A stretch of DNA of 64,000 nt, taken from UBA4479 sp963974935. GTDB lineage: Bacteria > Pseudomonadota > Alphaproteobacteria > Rhodospirillales > Casp-alpha2. Position numbers and translations under genes: made by a program. The notes under the pieces are model-generated. The model ran no database searches, was not told the origin of the DNA, and saw only the letters and a program-made list of their open reading frames with translations. Numbering within the stretch: position 1 is the first letter of the stretch; each line of letters starts with the position of its first letter. Where the stretch lies: positions 131,729 through 195,728 of the forward strand of contig CAXBEV010000004.1 of assembly GCA_963974935.1 (NCBI GenBank), in the 5' to 3' direction. Below are positions 61,707-64,000 of this stretch, piece after piece.

Positions 61707-62746
61707 GGCTGGTATCCTTCGTCCTCAGCGCCCTCCGCTTCGGCGCGCTCAGCGGCTCGGGCTTCTGTGATGTAGCGGTCGATCTCGTAGGTCATCTCGC
61801 GCACACCCATACCGGCGATCCCAGAGATGGCATGCACGTCACGCCCGCATGCCGCCGTAAGCTCGGCTTTGCGCACTCCCAGCGTTTCTGCGTCCAACGC
61901 ATCAATTTTATTAAGCGCGACGATTTCAGGTTTGTCTGCGAGCATGTCGCCATAGGCGACCAACTCCTGCCGCACCGTGCGATACGCCTCGGCAACGTCT
62001 TCTTGCGTGCCGTCAACCAGGTGCAATAACACGCCGCAGCGTTCCACATGGCCCAAAAAACGGGTCCCCAGGCCGGCACCTTCACTGGCGCCTTCAATTA
62101 AGCCCGGAATATCGGCTAAAATGAACGTCCGCTCATCGACCGAGACCACACCCAAATTCGGGTGCAACGTGGTGAACGGATAATCGGCAATTTTCGGGTG
62201 CGCGCGGGAGCAGGCAGCCAAAAATGTCGATTTTCCGGCATTCGGCAACCCGATCAGACCTGCGTCCGCAATCAATTTCAAACGTAACCAGACCCAACAT
62301 TCTTGACCGGCCAACCCCGGATTGGAACGACGCGGGGCTTGGTTGGTCGCCGACTTGAAGCGCGTATTACCCCAACCGCCGTTACCACCCTTGAGAAACA
62401 CCAAGGTGTCACCAGGATTGGTTAGGTCAGCGAGCACGGTTTCTTTATCTTCGTCCATGATCTGCGTGCCGGGGGGCACTTTCACGATCAGCGGTTTACC
62501 GCCGTGACCCGTGCGATTTCTGCCCATGCCGTCAATGCCGCGTGCGGCTTTAAAATGCTGTTTGTAGCGAAAATCGATGAGCGTGTTCAGGCCTTCGACG
62601 CATTCGAAGATTACGTCGCCCCCACGGCCGCCGTCACCGCCATCGGGGCCACCGTACTCAACGTATTTCTCCCGGCGGAAGCTGATGGCGCCATTGCCGC
62701 CATCGCCGCTTTTCAGAAATACTTTTGCCTCGTCGAGGAACTTCAT
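61703..62746 (-). CDS. obg: GTPase Obg/CgtA
   Basis: The protein has 347 residues. The Gly-rich Obg domain occupies residues 1-158 (GGDGGRGGDVIF, GRNRTGHGGKPL). The G domain has G1 GLPNAGKST, switch DIPGLIEGASEGAGLG and NKID. A short acidic C-terminus ends the protein (no OCT domain). It is an essential GTPase in large-subunit maturation and growth control, encoded after rpmA as usual. Confidence 0.97.
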   Translation of the reverse strand: MKFLDEAKVFLKSGDGGNGAISFRREKYVEYGGPDGGDGGRGGDVIFECVEGLNTLIDFRYKQHFKAARGIDGMGRNRTGHGGKPLIVKVPPGTQIMDEDKETVLADLTNPGDTLVFLKGGNGGWGNTRFKSATNQAPRRSNPGLAGQECWVWLRLKLIADAGLIGLPNAGKSTFLAACSRAHPKIADYPFTTLHPNLGVVSVDERTFILADIPGLIEGASEGAGLGTRFLGHVERCGVLLHLVDGTQEDVAEAYRTVRQELVAYGDMLADKPEIVALNKIDALDAETLGVRKAELTAACGRDVHAISGIAGMGVREMTYEIDRYITEARAAERAEAEGAEDEGYQP

Positions 62747-62846
62747 CGGATCGTCCTCAGTTCAACACACACCCGCGATGCGGACATAAAAAACGGGGGA
62801 ATGGATGGCCATTCCCCCGCAACAACCTCGTGCTGGCTGGCAGGGC

Positions 62847-63107
62847 TTAGCCTGCCGACGGCACCACAGAAACGAACGTCTTGCCGCCCGATTTCTTATT
62901 GAATTCGACGTTACCATCGACGACGGCAAAGATCGTGTGATCTTTACCAAGACCGACGCCTTCGCCCGGGTTCCATTTCGTGCCGCGCTGGCGAACAATG
63001 ATGTTGCCGGGGATCACGGTCTGACCCCCAAATTTTTTCACGCCCAAACGACGACCGGCTGAATCGCGACCGTTGCGGGTACTACCACCTGCTTTTTTGT
63101 GTGCCAT
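62847..63107 (-). CDS. rpmA: 50S ribosomal protein L27
   Basis: An 86-residue L27: begins MAHKKAGGSTRNGRDSAGRR and has GNIIVRQRGTKWNPGEGVGLGKDHTIFAV. The N-terminus reaches the peptidyl-transferase centre. It needs no cleavage sequence. It lies 6 bp after rplU on the same strand. Confidence 0.98.
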   Translation of the reverse strand: MAHKKAGGSTRNGRDSAGRRLGVKKFGGQTVIPGNIIVRQRGTKWNPGEGVGLGKDHTIFAVVDGNVEFNKKSGGKTFVSVVPSAG

Positions 63108-63113
63108 AAGGTG

Positions 63114-63617
63114 TTACTCCTCGGTTTTCTTCTTCGTGGCCGGCTTTTTGGCGGCGGGCTTCTTAGCAGCTGCCTTTTTTGCCGGCGCCTCAGCTTTGGC
63201 CTCAGACTTAGGGGCCGCTTTGATTTCGGTTTTCGCTTCGACCGGCGCATCGTCGGCTTTTTTCACCGGCGCTTTTGCGGCCGCAGCCTTCGGCTTGGTG
63301 CCGGTCGGGCTGATCTCGATCACCTTAACGGTGGTCTCGAATTGGCGATGACCTTTTTTGCGGCGATGATTCTGGCGACGCTGCTTTTTAAAGACGATGA
63401 TCTTATCGCCTTTGCCTTGTTCGATCACTTCAGCGAACACGGCAGCTTTGTCGACGAGCGGCGTGCCGACGGTCGGCGCCTTCCCGTCTTCGCCCAGCAT
63501 CAGCACATCGCCCAACTGGACGACGTCACCGACTTCGGCGATCAATTTCTCGACAATAAGCTTGTCGTCTTTGGCAACCCGGTATTGCTTTCCACCGGTT
63601 TTAACAACTGCGAACAT
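63114..63617 (-). CDS. rplU: 50S ribosomal protein L21 with C-terminal Lys/Ala/Pro-rich extension
   Basis: The protein has 167 residues. The L21 core spans 1-104 (FAVVKTGGKQYRVAKDD, VIEQGKGDKIIVFKKQRRQNHRRKKGHRQ). A low-complexity tail of about 62 residues (KPKAAAAKAPVKK... AKKAAAKKPAAKKPATKKK) follows, of a histone-H1-like type. Standard L21 ends near 103. ATG 63617 follows AGAGG. A longer reading to 63650 lacks a site. It begins the rpmA-obg-proBA transcript. Confidence 0.97.
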   Translation of the reverse strand: MFAVVKTGGKQYRVAKDDKLIVEKLIAEVGDVVQLGDVLMLGEDGKAPTVGTPLVDKAAVFAEVIEQGKGDKIIVFKKQRRQNHRRKKGHRQFETTVKVIEISPTGTKPKAAAAKAPVKKADDAPVEAKTEIKAAPKSEAKAEAPAKKAAAKKPAAKKPATKKKTEE

Positions 63618-63705
63618 GATCGCCTCTGCATTTGATAATGGCTTAAACACATAAGGACCGCACCCGAAGCGGCGTACCGCGGGGCGCTATCCCTGAAGAG
63701 CGCGC

Positions 63706-63733
63706 AATATACGCGGGAAGACAGCGATGTCAA
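63706..63733 (-). promoter_or_regulatory. sigma70-type promoter of rplU
   Basis: On the minus strand a consensus TTGACA (63733-63728), a 16-base spacer and TATATT (63711-63706) lie about 90 bp upstream of rplU. The following bases are GC-rich (GCGCGCTC), as in growth-rate-regulated promoters. The 80-base leader could hold an L21 regulatory structure; I could not define one. The rest of the gap up to 63840 shows no gene. Confidence 0.8.
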
Positions 63734-63840
63734 CGGCGGAAACGCAGGTTTTCCATACCAATTCACCGGATTGCCGCATGACATATATATAGGATGCCTT
63801 TAGTACGGTGAAATTGCCGTAAAAAGGCAGCGATCACGCC

Positions 63841-63869
63841 TTGCTCCAGGCCAGCCAATTGGCTATGTT
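63841..63869 (+). promoter_or_regulatory. candidate promoter of the tRNA-Ser gene
   Basis: TTGCTC (63841-63846), a 17-base spacer and TATGTT (63864-63869) precede the tRNA by 40 bp. The discriminator after it is very GC-rich (CCGCGCTCCCC), a feature of stringently controlled stable-RNA promoters. Confidence 0.55.
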
Positions 63870-63909
63870 CCGCGCTCCCCGATGCGGTGTTCGCCGTATC
63901 CACGCGTGC

Positions 63910-63997
63910 GGAGAGATGCCAGAGTGGTCGATTGGGGCGGTCTCGAAAACCGTTGTGCGCTTGCGTACCCAGGGTTCGAATCCCTGTCTCTCCGCCA
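63910..63997 (+). tRNA. tRNA-Ser (anticodon CGA)
   Basis: GGAGAGA (63910-63916) pairs with TCTCTCC (63987-63993), followed by the discriminator G and an encoded CCA. The anticodon stem-loop is GCGGT-CTCGAAA-ACCGT, giving anticodon CGA for UCG codons. The T-loop is GGTTCGAATCC. The long variable arm (TTGTGCGCTTGCGTACCC region) is typical of class II serine tRNAs. Length is 88 bases. Confidence 0.97.
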
Positions 63998-64000
63998 TTA

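Noticed and set aside
1..64000. CRISPR arrays, IS elements, integrases, rRNA, classical riboswitches
   Set aside because: No regularly spaced repeats, transposase or integrase motifs, or recognisable aptamer cores were found on reading both strands.

Overview
The window is a dense, GC-rich (roughly 58-60% by eye) bacterial chromosome segment. It carries about 70 protein genes, one tRNA gene at the right edge and very little intergenic DNA. The gene content points to an alphaproteobacterium, probably Rhodospirillales-like: a MoxR/DUF58/DUF4159 membrane block beside DUF1285-NUDIX-cca, a petABC bc1 operon, a uvrC-pgsA-mobB-moeA-moaD-moaE block, and the run rplU-rpmA-obg-proB-proA-nadD-rsfS-rlmH-gpmI-envC-ctpA-deacetylase-rppH. 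I saw no prophage, insertion sequence, CRISPR array or rRNA. The species cannot be named from the sequence alone.

Left part (1-16.7 kb): the 3' end of a RidA-like gene, a pirin, and an azoreductase divergent from a LysR regulator. The shared azoreductase-LysR gap holds a perfect inverted repeat. A four-gene minus-strand operon follows (MoxR ATPase, DUF58, DUF4159, vWA/glutamine-amidotransferase-like membrane protein). Divergent from it is a tightly overlapping plus-strand operon (DUF1285, CoA pyrophosphatase, DUF6111-like, cca, SGNH esterase, DUF3253). Then come a PilZ protein, PrpF, a PLDc_N mini-protein, hemF and trmL.

Centre (16.7-42.4 kb): petABC ends in a strong bidirectional terminator. 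It is followed by an accessory metabolic region: a DHWC cupin with a class II aldolase carrying a Phd/YefM antitoxin-like N-terminus, an aspartase-superfamily lyase, an orphan CheY-like receiver, D-erythronate dehydrogenase and a phytanoyl-CoA-dioxygenase-like enzyme, and a dienelactone hydrolase-mtnP-mtnA operon. A visibly AT-richer two-gene island follows, with an HtrA-type protease lipoprotein and a TraT-like lipoprotein. After it come an operon of gamma carbonic anhydrase, acyl-CoA ligase, citryl-CoA lyase and flavin reductase, a cyclic-nucleotide-binding EAL protein, and a peptide-type ABC transporter next to a GlxA-type regulator.

Right part (42.5-64 kb): molybdenum cofactor synthesis, phospholipid synthesis, uvrC, folate/pterin genes and a CaCA antiporter, then the long growth-core series from rppH back to rplU. 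A clear sigma70-type promoter precedes rplU, and a tRNA-Ser(CGA) gene closes the window.

The most noteworthy features are the Phd-aldolase fusion with palindromes at its own promoter, and its possible link to mtnP-mtnA as a methylthioadenosine salvage shunt. Also notable are the AT-rich lipoprotein island, the citryl-CoA lyase operon, the cNMP-to-c-di-GMP EAL protein, the extremely acidic N-terminus of the divergent polysaccharide deacetylase, the lysine/alanine tail on L21, and a probable CTG start for nadD. No single locus is clearly a wholly new system. All functional assignments rest on reading sequence motifs, not on database searches.
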